Of a stretch of 64,000 nt of DNA, positions 51,032 to 58,973 are shown one piece after another (within the stretch, counting starts at the first letter, position 1; each line of letters opens with the position of its first letter). This stretch comes from Winslowiella arboricola (lineage in GTDB: Bacteria > Pseudomonadota > Gammaproteobacteria > Enterobacterales > Enterobacteriaceae). A model generated the notes under the pieces. It saw only the letters and a list, made by a program, of their open reading frames with translations. It made no database searches and had not been told where the DNA came from. The stretch covers positions 25,771-89,770 of the forward strand of contig NZ_JAODIM010000031.1 in assembly GCF_025527015.1 (NCBI RefSeq), written 5' to 3'. The translations under genes and the position numbers were made by a program.

Positions 51032-51280
51032 ATGCGAACACATACACGCGGCGCAGGCCGTGCGATTACCGACTACTTTAACAGTCCAGCCTGGCACGCG
51101 CCGCGTGAGGCTGAGTTACTGGCGGCAGTAATGACCGAACTGATGCAATCCGGTAAACCGGCCACCAGCAAAGCGATTATCGCGACGGTGATTAGTAAAC
51201 TGGAACATGAAGTGGATGAGGCGATGTTACAGGGCTATCGCAACGTACTGGCGCAGCTGATGGATGAGAAAGCGGAGTGA
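51032..51280 (+). CDS. AriR/YmgB-family small regulator
   Basis: An 82-residue all-helical protein resembling the YcgZ/YmgA/AriR (YmgB) group that connects stress signalling with biofilm formation. The matching segment is ITDYFNSPAWHAPREAELLAAVMTELMQSGKPATSKAIIATVISKLE. GGAGG lies close before the ATG at 51032; the upstream 15 codons are not needed. The group often lies near blue-light or Rcs genes, which are absent here. The assignment rests on short-sequence similarity. Confidence 0.75.
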   Translation: MRTHTRGAGRAITDYFNSPAWHAPREAELLAAVMTELMQSGKPATSKAIIATVISKLEHEVDEAMLQGYRNVLAQLMDEKAE

Positions 51281-51418
51281 GGGTGCGCCGTTGCAGGCTG
51301 TCTGAACCGTTGCTGTTCGTGCCCGGCAAGGTTGTTTATTGCCTTGCTGCGCCATAGCACCGGATAATTATCCAACCAGGTAAACAACTAAACATATTTT
51401 GCATCATTGCGTCATATT

Positions 51419-51440
51419 TTGTTATGTTATCACATAACAA
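51419..51440. promoter_or_regulatory. Palindrome upstream of ABC importer 1 (Zur-box-like)
   Basis: Arms TTGTTATGT and ACATAACAA surround TATC. A second nested palindrome TGTTATCACATAACA (51425-51439) agrees with the outer positions of the Zur box TGTTAT-N3-ATAACA. It ends 20 bp before the first ATPase start. Zur is a candidate regulator; this is an inference from the motif and from the transporter type. Confidence 0.45.
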
Positions 51441-51460
51441 TCATTTTGCCGTGCGACGCT

Positions 51461-52297
51461 ATGCTGACCTCTTTATCTCCAGCCCCTGACAGGGTGCTGC
51501 AACTGACCAATCTGAATCTCTATATTCACCAGCAGCAAAAACTGCATCAACTCAGTTTTTCCCTGCAACGGGGAGAGTGCGTCTGTCTGCTGGGCGAATC
51601 AGGGTGCGGTAAGTCATTAACCGCCAGCGCTATTATCGGCGCAATGCCCGCAGCGGCGCGTTTAAGCGGTGAATTGCACATTGCCGGACAGTCGGTGATC
51701 GGCCGCCCGGTTGGCCAGCGCTCCCCCGCTACCCGTGCAGCGATGATTTTTCAGGACTCCGCCAGCGCCCTTAACCCGCTGGTCAGCGTCGGTAAACAGC
51801 TACAAATGGCAGTGCAGGCCAGGCAGCCGGTTCCGCGCCATGCGGCGCTGCAGGCGGTCATTGCGCTGCTGGATGAGATGGATTTCGCCGACAGCAAGCG
51901 GGTGATGGCCTGCTACCCCGCCGAACTGTCGGGCGGCCAACGTCAGCGCGTCTGCATCGCACTGGCGCTGGCCAGCGAAAGCCCGCTGATTGTCGCCGAC
52001 GAACCCACCAGTGCGCTGGATGTCGCCACGCAACAGACAGTCATGGCGGCATTTCAGCGCCTGGCGCTGCGTCGCGATGCGCCCGCGCTGCTGTTTATCA
52101 CCCACGATCTGGTGCTGGCGGCTCAGCTGTGCAGCCGGGCGCTGGTGATGTCAGACGGACGTCTGGTGGAAAACAGCACCATGCAGCAGTTACTGAACCG
52201 GCCAAAACATACGGCCAGCCAGCGGCTGGTCAGCGCCGCACGCCATGCGGAACAGATGCTGAATGTCTCTACGCCCCCGCTGCGGGGAATTGCCTGA
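51461..52297 (+). CDS. Peptide/nickel-type ABC importer 1, ATP-binding protein (DppD-like)
   Basis: A 278-residue ABC ATPase of the Opp/Dpp/Nik type. Walker A is GESGCGKS, the signature LSGGQRQR, Walker B LIVADEPTSALD and the switch histidine ITHD. The start ATG at 51461 has no clear ribosome site, and a TTG earlier in frame is less likely. It is the first gene of a five-domain transporter operon and overlaps the next gene by one base within TGATG. The C-terminal iron-sulfur motif of classic OppD/DppD is not obvious. Confidence 0.9.
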   Translation: MLTSLSPAPDRVLQLTNLNLYIHQQQKLHQLSFSLQRGECVCLLGESGCGKSLTASAIIGAMPAAARLSGELHIAGQSVIGRPVGQRSPATRAAMIFQDSASALNPLVSVGKQLQMAVQARQPVPRHAALQAVIALLDEMDFADSKRVMACYPAELSGGQRQRVCIALALASESPLIVADEPTSALDVATQQTVMAAFQRLALRRDAPALLFITHDLVLAAQLCSRALVMSDGRLVENSTMQQLLNRPKHTASQRLVSAARHAEQMLNVSTPPLRGIA

Positions 52298-53067
52298 TGT
52301 CTTCTGCTGCGTTTCTCGCTACCCACCGTCTGAGCTATCAGCCGCATGGTCAGCCGCGTCCGATTGTCGACGCCGTGTCGTTACAGTTACGCGCCGGTGA
52401 ACGCGTGGCGCTGATTGGCTCCTCCGGCAGCGGCAAATCAACGCTGCTGAAACTGATACTGGCATTGCAAAGCGCCACTGACGGCGAAGTACGCTGCCAG
52501 CAACATCAGGTACGTCCCGCATCGGTGCGGGCGCTGCGCTGGTATCGCCAGCAGGTGCAATATATCGCCCAGGATCCGGCCACGACGCTCGATCCGCGCC
52601 GCACGGTGGCTGATGTGCTGGCTGAGCCGCAACGCCAGTTAAAAGGTCTGCAACCCGACCAGCTTCAGCTGGCAGCGATTCTGACGCAGGTCAGGCTCGA
52701 TGCCAGCCTGTTAACGCAGCGCTGCGCCAGTCTCTCCGGCGGTCAGGCGCAGCGCGTGGCGATTGCCCGGGCGATTGCGCTGCAACCGCGTTTTCTGCTG
52801 GCAGACGAACCGGTCAGCGGCCTCGATCTGCCGCTCAGACAGCAAATCAACCATCTGCTGGCCGATATTGCCCGTCAGCAGCAGATGGGCCTGCTGGTGG
52901 TGTCACACGATCTGTCATCGATTACCTGTCTGTGTGAACGCGTACTGGTGATGGATAACGGCGCTATCGTCGAGGACGCCCCTGTCCGCCAGCTGTTATG
53001 TCACCCGCAGCACCCGGCCAGCCAGCGTTTGCTGGACGCCATCCCCCGTTTACCTTTAGCGAATTAA
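52297..53067 (+). CDS. Peptide/nickel-type ABC importer 1, ATP-binding protein (DppF-like)
   Basis: A 256-residue ABC ATPase, partner of the preceding one. Walker A is GSSGSGKS, signature LSGGQAQR, Walker B FLLADEPVSGLD and H-loop VSHD. The start is the ATG of a TGATG junction; the longer open frame upstream lies inside the previous gene. Shorter than most DppF proteins, with a small C-terminal region (ASQRLLDAIPRL). Confidence 0.9.
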   Translation: MSSAAFLATHRLSYQPHGQPRPIVDAVSLQLRAGERVALIGSSGSGKSTLLKLILALQSATDGEVRCQQHQVRPASVRALRWYRQQVQYIAQDPATTLDPRRTVADVLAEPQRQLKGLQPDQLQLAAILTQVRLDASLLTQRCASLSGGQAQRVAIARAIALQPRFLLADEPVSGLDLPLRQQINHLLADIARQQQMGLLVVSHDLSSITCLCERVLVMDNGAIVEDAPVRQLLCHPQHPASQRLLDAIPRLPLAN

Positions 53068-53080
53068 GGATACCAGGTTA

Positions 53081-54559
53081 ATGAAATCTCGCGCCCTGTG
53101 GATACTGAGCGTCACGTTGCTGCTTAGCGGCTGTTTTAACGAAAAGGAGGTCAAATCGGATAGCTCACGCATTCGTCTGGCGATGCTGCAACCGCCACGC
53201 TCCGGCTTGTCGCCACTGAGTGACGACGCGTTTAAACTGTCGCGCTGGCAGACCGCCGAAACCCTGGTCAATCTCGATGCGTTGGGCGAAGCCAGACCGG
53301 CGCTGGCCACCCGCTGGCAACAGCTTGACGATCGCCGCTGGCGCTTTGAATTACGCGAAAATGTGCATTTCCATGACGGCACGCTGCTGACCGCGGCAAC
53401 GGTAATCCGCTCACTTAATGCCGCCACTCAGGCGGCGCCTAAGCCACGTATTCTCGATGGCGTCACGCTGGAGATTGCCGCCGACGGCGATCATGCAGTG
53501 ATTATCAGCAGCGCCGATCCCGATCCGCTGATCCCACAGCGTCTCTCCAGTCCGCAGCTGGCGATTCTGGCGGCTAAAGCTTATGGCGCAAATGGCAGTG
53601 TTAATCCGGTCGGTAACGGCAGCGGGCCGTTTATTCTCAGTAAAGTAAATGGCACCAGCAGCGCCAGCTTAAACCGCTTTGCGGATTACTGGGGCGAGAA
53701 AGCACAGGCCAGCGGTATTGATGTCAGCTTTGTGCCGGATGGCGCGGCGCGCGCGGCGGCGCTGCGCACCAACAGCGCCGATGTGGTGGAGGCAGTACCG
53801 GTCTCACAAGCCGCCCTGCTCAAGCCGGAACAGATTCATGAAGTGCCGATGCCGCGCACCAATACCCTGTATCTCAATAGCCAGCAGGGAGCCTTCCGCG
53901 ATCCGGCGCTGCGTGCCGCCGTGCGTGAGGCGATCGATCGTCAGCAACTGGTGGATAACGTCTATGAAAAACGCGCGGATATCGCGCAGGGATTGTTAGG
54001 CCCGGCACTGCCATGGGCGGCGCAGCTGCGTCAGCCGGTTGCGCATCCGCAGGCGGCAGCCAGAGCCAATGGCCAGCTGATCACCCTCGCCACCTTTAGC
54101 GACCGCGCTGAACTGCCGGAAGTGGCGGTCTGGCTGGCGCAACAGCTCTCCGCCGCTGGTTTTCAGGTGAAGCAGGTAGTGCGTGAATATGCCCATATTG
54201 AAGCCGATGCGCTGGCGGGCAAATTTGACGCCTTTATCCTGTCGCGCGCGACGGTGCTCGACTCCGGCGATCCGGTCGCCTATATGTACAGCGACTTTGC
54301 CTGTAAAGGGTCGTTTAACATTGCTCAGCTATGCCAGCCAGCTATCGATCAGGCGCTGCAACGGGCAGCCGCCACACCAGCCGGTGAAGCGCGCCGTAAG
54401 GCGATTATGGCGGCAGAAAATCTGATTCTGGCCAGTGATGCCGCTATCCCGATGCTGCACGAACGGGTGATTCAGGGAGAAAGCCCGGCAGTACGCAATG
54501 CCGATCGCGATCCGCGCGAACGTCGCCTGATCTCCAGCCAGACCCATCTGGAGCAATAA
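53081..54559 (+). CDS. Peptide/nickel-type ABC importer 1, substrate-binding lipoprotein
   Basis: A 492-residue binding protein of the SBP_bac_5 family. It is a lipoprotein (lipobox LSGC, C18) rather than the free periplasmic form. Typical features are LATRWQQLDDRRWRFELRENVHFHDGTLLTAATV and GNGSGPFIL, plus LRAAVREAIDRQQLV. The binding pocket cannot be read from sequence. It follows the ATPase by 13 bp and overlaps the permease in TAATG. Confidence 0.9.
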   Translation: MKSRALWILSVTLLLSGCFNEKEVKSDSSRIRLAMLQPPRSGLSPLSDDAFKLSRWQTAETLVNLDALGEARPALATRWQQLDDRRWRFELRENVHFHDGTLLTAATVIRSLNAATQAAPKPRILDGVTLEIAADGDHAVIISSADPDPLIPQRLSSPQLAILAAKAYGANGSVNPVGNGSGPFILSKVNGTSSASLNRFADYWGEKAQASGIDVSFVPDGAARAAALRTNSADVVEAVPVSQAALLKPEQIHEVPMPRTNTLYLNSQQGAFRDPALRAAVREAIDRQQLVDNVYEKRADIAQGLLGPALPWAAQLRQPVAHPQAAARANGQLITLATFSDRAELPEVAVWLAQQLSAAGFQVKQVVREYAHIEADALAGKFDAFILSRATVLDSGDPVAYMYSDFACKGSFNIAQLCQPAIDQALQRAAATPAGEARRKAIMAAENLILASDAAIPMLHERVIQGESPAVRNADRDPRERRLISSQTHLEQ

Positions 54560-56292
54560 TGCGCTACTTTGTCGCCCTGCTGCCGCTGTGCTCGCGCCTG
54601 ACCACCCTTGCGGCAATGGTCATGCTGGTCGGGATTTTGCCCTGGCTGGCCGGAGGCGATCCGGCGCTGGCGCTGCTGCGGGCGCGCTCCGGCGATCAGG
54701 AGGCCACACCTGAAACCCTTGACGCGATTCGTCACTCGCTGGGGTTATATCAGGGACCGGATGCCCTGCTGTGGCACTGGCTGAAAAATCTGTTGCAGGG
54801 CGATGCCGGTAATTCGTGGATCTCCGGTGCGCCGGTGCTGCCGGGCATGCTGCAGGCAACCGGGGTTTCCCTGACGCTGATGGGCTGCGCACTGCTGGTG
54901 GCGCTGGTGCTGCTGAGCCTGATCTGTCTTCCGGTACTGCGTGCCGGTCTGACGGGGGTGGCGCGGCGTCCGGCGGGAACCCTGGCAGCGGCGCTGACCG
55001 CACTGCCGGAGTTTCTGCTGGCGGCGCTGCTGTTGCTGGTTGGCGCGGTGTGGCTCGGCTGGTTGCCGCCATATGGCTGGACAGGCTGGCAGCACGCGAT
55101 ACTGCCAGCACTGGCGCTGGGTATTCCGGCGGGGGGGTTACTCGGTCGTCTGTTTTCCGACGCGTTAAGCGCCAGTTTTCAGGAGAAGTGGCTGGTCAGC
55201 TGGCAGGCGGCGGGCATCCCACATCATCATCTGGCGCTGGCGCTTATCAGGCGCACGCTACCGGCGATGCTGCCGCAGCTGGCGATGGTAATTATCGGCC
55301 TGACTGGCGGAGCGATTGCGGTCGAAAAGGTGTTTGCCATTCCGGGCCTGGGTCGCGCCACGCTGGGCGCCGCTGCCGCCAGCGATCTGCCCGCGCTGCA
55401 AAGCGGCATGCTGATTCTGCTGCTGCTTGGCAGTGCCGCCGGTCTGCTGGCCAATCTGTTGCAACGCGCAATACTGGGGCCTGCATTAAAATATGGCGCG
55501 CTGCCCGCTGTACCGCCGCTGGCATCGGCCAGCCGCTGCGGCTGGTGGATACCGCTGATCGCCCTGCTGCTGATTTTGTTGCTGATTGCGGCCGGTTTAC
55601 CGCGCGATGCGTTTAGTTCCGTCTGGCTGCGTCTGCAACCGCCATCATGGTCGCTGCCATTTGGCGCCGACGCCATGGCACGCGATATCCTCGCACGCGT
55701 GGCGCAGGGGGCATTGCACACCTGCGCGCTGGCGCTGCTGGTAACGCTCTGCACGCTGCTGATCGGCATGCTGGTTGGGTTGTTTCCGCGCGCGCTGGTG
55801 GGGCCGATTGAAGTGGCCAATGCCACACCGCCGGTGATTGCCGGTATGGTCATTGCCGCCATCAACGGCCCAACCAGTGCTGGCGCCGCCTTGGCAGTCA
55901 TTATTGTCAGCTGGGCGCCGCTGGCGGCGCATACCGCCGCGCTGGTGTCCGAGATCAATGCCCAGCCGCATATCCGCATGTTACCGATGCTGGGGGTCGG
56001 CCCGTTGCGGCGCGCCTGGCGCTATTTATTGCCGCCGATGCTGGCGCCATTATTGCGCCATGCAATGTTGCGCTTGCCGGGTAATGCGCTGGCGCTGGCC
56101 GGACTGGGTTTTCTCGGCCTTGGGCCGCAGCCACCGGCGGCCGACTGGGGGATTGTGCTGGCGGAAGGGATGCCTTATGTCGAACGTGCGCCATGGGCGG
56201 TGGTTGCTCCGGCATTAGCGCTGATTCTGTTATCAGTGCTGGCGGTCACCAGTGCCAGTCTCACGGAGCGCACGCGGCGATTAAAGATTTAG
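54559..56292 (+). CDS. Peptide/nickel-type ABC importer 1, fused double permease
   Basis: A 577-residue membrane protein equal to DppB plus DppC in one chain. The first half (about 1-290) has the DppB-type EAA loop around WQAAGIPHHHLALALIRRTLPAMLPQ and the VEKVFAIPGLGR motif. A new set of membrane segments begins near residue 330. The second half carries LPMLGVGPLRRAWRYLLPPMLAPLL and LAGLGFLGLGPQPPAADWG, the DppC signature. The DNA shows one continuous frame with no stop between halves. Its end overlaps the convergent GNAT gene by 12 bp. Confidence 0.9.
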   Translation: MRYFVALLPLCSRLTTLAAMVMLVGILPWLAGGDPALALLRARSGDQEATPETLDAIRHSLGLYQGPDALLWHWLKNLLQGDAGNSWISGAPVLPGMLQATGVSLTLMGCALLVALVLLSLICLPVLRAGLTGVARRPAGTLAAALTALPEFLLAALLLLVGAVWLGWLPPYGWTGWQHAILPALALGIPAGGLLGRLFSDALSASFQEKWLVSWQAAGIPHHHLALALIRRTLPAMLPQLAMVIIGLTGGAIAVEKVFAIPGLGRATLGAAAASDLPALQSGMLILLLLGSAAGLLANLLQRAILGPALKYGALPAVPPLASASRCGWWIPLIALLLILLLIAAGLPRDAFSSVWLRLQPPSWSLPFGADAMARDILARVAQGALHTCALALLVTLCTLLIGMLVGLFPRALVGPIEVANATPPVIAGMVIAAINGPTSAGAALAVIIVSWAPLAAHTAALVSEINAQPHIRMLPMLGVGPLRRAWRYLLPPMLAPLLRHAMLRLPGNALALAGLGFLGLGPQPPAADWGIVLAEGMPYVERAPWAVVAPALALILLSVLAVTSASLTERTRRLKI

Positions 56293-56844
56293 CCATAAGT
56301 ACCAGAACAGCGCAGTTTCACTGCGCTGTGGATTCAGTGCGCGATACAGGGCACGGTCAATGCCCGCCAGCTCGAAGCCATATTGCTCGTAAAACAGGCA
56401 GGCGGGGACGTTATTTGACTGCGTTTCCAGCACCAGCCCCGAGAGGTTTTTCTCGCGCGTCCACTGCACGGCGGCGTCCATCAGCGCGCGGCCACAGCCC
56501 AGCTGGCGCGCATGGCGATCAACAGCGATATCTTCCACCAGCGCCAGACCATTCCAGTTGCGGCTTACCGCCAGATAGCCCACCCACTGCTGTTGCCGCT
56601 GCGCGATAAACAGCGCGCTATCCGTGCTGTCGATGTAAGTACTAAACTGTTGCGGATCGTTAAAGTAGTGCTTTTCGTAAGCCTCAACCCGTTTCAGGTT
56701 CTGGCTGACAGGACGGTCAAATACCGCAACAAACTCTTTGGTGACGCGAAAACCATAATCAAGCTCACTCAGTGAAGTAAGCATCTCCGCGCTGGCTGGC
56801 AGGACGGTGATTGCAGCATCAGTTTCAGGCATCTTCTCCATCAT
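56281..56844 (-). CDS. GNAT acetyltransferase, streptothricin-acetyltransferase-like
   Basis: A 187-residue GNAT-fold enzyme. The acetyl-CoA site is ALVEDIAVDRHARQLGCGRALMDAA, followed by LVLETQSNNVPACLFYEQYGFELAG. The C-terminal ALFWYLWL is like that of streptothricin acetyltransferases (Sat). Chromosomal relatives may act on other amines. It starts 8 bp after the small periplasmic-protein gene on the same strand, so the two form an operon. Its 3' end overlaps the fused-permease gene. Confidence 0.85.
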   Translation of the reverse strand: MMEKMPETDAAITVLPASAEMLTSLSELDYGFRVTKEFVAVFDRPVSQNLKRVEAYEKHYFNDPQQFSTYIDSTDSALFIAQRQQQWVGYLAVSRNWNGLALVEDIAVDRHARQLGCGRALMDAAVQWTREKNLSGLVLETQSNNVPACLFYEQYGFELAGIDRALYRALNPQRSETALFWYLWLNL

Positions 56845-56852
56845 CCGTTAAA

Positions 56853-57176
56853 CTATGGCGCTTTAGCCATCAGGCTATCGGCCTCGGTAACTGAAGCGGT
56901 TTTTGTGCTGCGCTGATACAGGCACAACTCGCGGCCGCGCTGATTATTCATATGCTTCTGTGGATAACGCCCCTGCAACAGCAGTGCAGAGTAACCAACC
57001 CGATCGTCAAACAGCATGATTTTGCCTGCCGGTCTGGCATTTTTTAAACCGCTGGCTTTAACACAGGCCTGCACCATGGCTTTATCCGCCGCCGCCCAGG
57101 CTTCACTGCTGGACGCAAAAACGGGTGACGCCAGCAGCATGATTCCTGACAGTAACAAAAGTTGCACCGCTCGCAT
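56853..57176 (-). CDS. Small periplasmic protein, unknown function
   Basis: A 107-residue precursor with a signal peptide (about 1-21, cleavage near VFA-S). Two cysteines (QACVKASG and LCLY) probably form a disulfide. I recognise no domain; the pattern GLKNARPAGKIMLFDD...LLLQGRYPQKHMNN looks like a small conserved enterobacterial family. It is co-transcribed with the GNAT gene 8 bp downstream. Confidence 0.82.
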   Translation of the reverse strand: MRAVQLLLLSGIMLLASPVFASSSEAWAAADKAMVQACVKASGLKNARPAGKIMLFDDRVGYSALLLQGRYPQKHMNNQRGRELCLYQRSTKTASVTEADSLMAKAP

Positions 57177-57251
57177 AATTACTCCTGGTCAATATCCCTC
57201 TACAGCGTAGCCGAAAGCGCTAAGCAAATGATCTGTTGTTGAAAAAAACGC

Positions 57252-57276
57252 AAAAAAAATCCCGCACGCAGCGGGA
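57252..57276 (-). terminator. Terminator of the I78 inhibitor gene
   Basis: TCCCGC-ACGCA-GCGGGA stem followed on the minus strand by a run of eight T. It lies 165 bp past the stop; nothing else is seen in 57277-57441. Confidence 0.8.
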
Positions 57277-57441
57277 AGATGTGAAAAGACAAGCATTACC
57301 TGTTTTCGTGACGAGGAGAGCACTGCTCCAGGACGCACGTTAAGCTAACCCGACGCTATTGCAGCAATATGACAAGCGGCAGGGATGGGAATCTGGGGGA
57401 GAGAGTGGAAAGGGGCGAATATGCCCGCCCCTGTTGGCAGC

Positions 57442-57738
57442 TTAACCGCAATAGACGCTGCTAATGTTGCCGCTGGCATCGCCCATAAAGTTCAGACGAT
57501 TAAGATTGAAGTCCATGGTCACCGCCGAGTTATGCGGGATCGCCCGCACCGGGTTGGCGAACTTCACCGTATCCAGTGAAGAAAGGGGTTTACCGATATA
57601 GCTCTGATACTGCGAGGCGCCGCAGCGATCATTCTCAGCATCGACCGGCTGCGCGGCTGCATCATGCTTTGGCGCAGTGTTACAAGCGGTTAGCGCAAAC
57701 ACAGCGGCTACCAGCAGGGATTTTGTATAAAACTTCAC
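57442..57738 (-). CDS. I78-family peptidase inhibitor lipoprotein
   Basis: A 98-residue lipoprotein (lipobox LTAC, C19) with an I78 inhibitor domain. The family pattern is present: CGASQYQSYIGKPL, a central RAIPHNSAVTMDFNLNRLNFM and the C-terminal VYCG, with two cysteines for a disulfide. I78 members inhibit serine proteases such as elastase. Anchored in the outer membrane, it could protect the cell from host or competitor proteases. It has its own terminator. Confidence 0.88.
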   Translation of the reverse strand: MKFYTKSLLVAAVFALTACNTAPKHDAAAQPVDAENDRCGASQYQSYIGKPLSSLDTVKFANPVRAIPHNSAVTMDFNLNRLNFMGDASGNISSVYCG

Positions 57739-57925
57739 GTTTCACTCCTCTTCTACGTGTTTCAACTTAACAACAGCTCTCAGACTAGCAGAATGCGTTG
57801 GCAGATCAGACGGTTTTTTACCCTTTCGTGCCACCGTTTTACAACAATGTGAAAGTGACACGAATTGCTTAATGTTTAATCAGGTAAGGGATATAATTAC
57901 CTAAGATAATTCTTAGGAGGAAATC

Positions 57926-57991
57926 ATGGAACTCGCGATTTTTATCTGTTTCGCGGCGTTGATGACCTTTATCGCCATCCGCGTGCGTTAA
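57926..57991 (+). CDS. Putative 21-residue single-helix membrane protein
   Basis: A 21-codon frame starts with ATG at 57926, five bases after a strong AGGAGG, and ends in TAA. The peptide begins MELAIFICF and ends in a basic RVR, leaving a hydrophobic stretch of about 16 residues. This looks like a small inner-membrane protein. A hairpin follows 7 bp after the stop. I cannot match it to a named small protein. Confidence 0.65.
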   Translation: MELAIFICFAALMTFIAIRVR

Positions 57992-57998
57992 GCCATTT

Positions 57999-58015
57999 GC
58001 TCTGATTGTCAGAGC
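57999..58015 (+). terminator. Hairpin after the 21-residue gene
   Basis: GCTCTGA-TTG-TCAGAGC, perfect 7-bp stem; a second GC-rich stem CGGGCC/GGCCCG follows and then GTTTTTACC at about 58050. Confidence 0.5.
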
Positions 58016-58130
58016 CCGGGCCGGGTAATCACCAGGCCCGATCCCCGCTGTTTTTACCCTGCGCTGAAGCCGCTCGACAGTTTTCTAACCGGTTGATAAT
58101 ATTGCCTCTCTTTTCAGCCACGGGCTTAAG

Positions 58131-58790
58131 ATGAACGCCAATACCAACCGGGTGACGCTGACGCTGTTTTATGGCGCGATGTTTGTGCTTTACTACCTGA
58201 TAACGCTGGTGATTTCGCGCTTCCCGAATGTGGCTGAGCTGCGTAGCAGTGGTCTGCTGGTGCCGGTAGTTTGCCTGTTTGAGTTCGCGGTACTGTTCCC
58301 GCTGTATCGTTTTTACTGCACACGTCGTGACGATATTCCACCGGGTAAGCTGCAGTTAAAAACCACCCTGTTGTTTCTGGGCGGCCTGTTGCTGCTGATG
58401 CTGCTGCAAATCTTCCTGCTGCAACCTGAAGCCTGGCTGGAGCAGCAGTCACAACAGAGTCGTTCTGCGGTGCTGATTCTGCTGTTTACCGCCGTGGTGC
58501 TGGGTCCGGTATTTGAAGAGATTCTGTTTCGCGGCTTTCTGTTGCAGGGATTTCTGCTGTGGGCACCGAAAAGCCCGCTGGCCTGCGTCACTCTCACCTC
58601 ACTGCTGTTTGCCGCTATGCATACACAGTATGTGCATCTGCAAACGCTGGCGATGTTAACCCTGTTCTCGATGCTACTGTGCTATGCACGGCTGAAATCG
58701 CGCGGGCTTAAGCTGCCGATTTTTCTGCATATGTTTAATAACCTGCTGGCGCTGTTACCGGCTCTGTATGCCACGTTGTTAAATGGCTAA
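58131..58790 (+). CDS. CPBP (CAAX/Abi-type) intramembrane metalloprotease
   Basis: A 219-residue membrane protein with about 6-7 segments. The catalytic motifs are FEEILFRGFL (Glu-Glu-x3-Arg), a His in FAAMHTQYVH and a final HMFNN. CPBP proteins cleave within membranes or assist peptide maturation and immunity. Here no bacteriocin gene is near. It stands alone with a 340-bp gap on the left holding a small gene, so its partner is unknown. Confidence 0.88.
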   Translation: MNANTNRVTLTLFYGAMFVLYYLITLVISRFPNVAELRSSGLLVPVVCLFEFAVLFPLYRFYCTRRDDIPPGKLQLKTTLLFLGGLLLLMLLQIFLLQPEAWLEQQSQQSRSAVLILLFTAVVLGPVFEEILFRGFLLQGFLLWAPKSPLACVTLTSLLFAAMHTQYVHLQTLAMLTLFSMLLCYARLKSRGLKLPIFLHMFNNLLALLPALYATLLNG

Positions 58791-58973
58791 TCCGAACGGT
58801 GCTAAAATTAATCCACCCACAGCCACTATTAATTTCAGCCTGCCATCAATTAATGTTTTATAACCATATCGTTTTACTTAGAACAAAAATACATATCGAT
58901 AGCCCATAATCTACTATTTAAAAATGCTATGAGTCATTTACACTCGCGACAAAAATTAAGGTAAGGAAACGTC

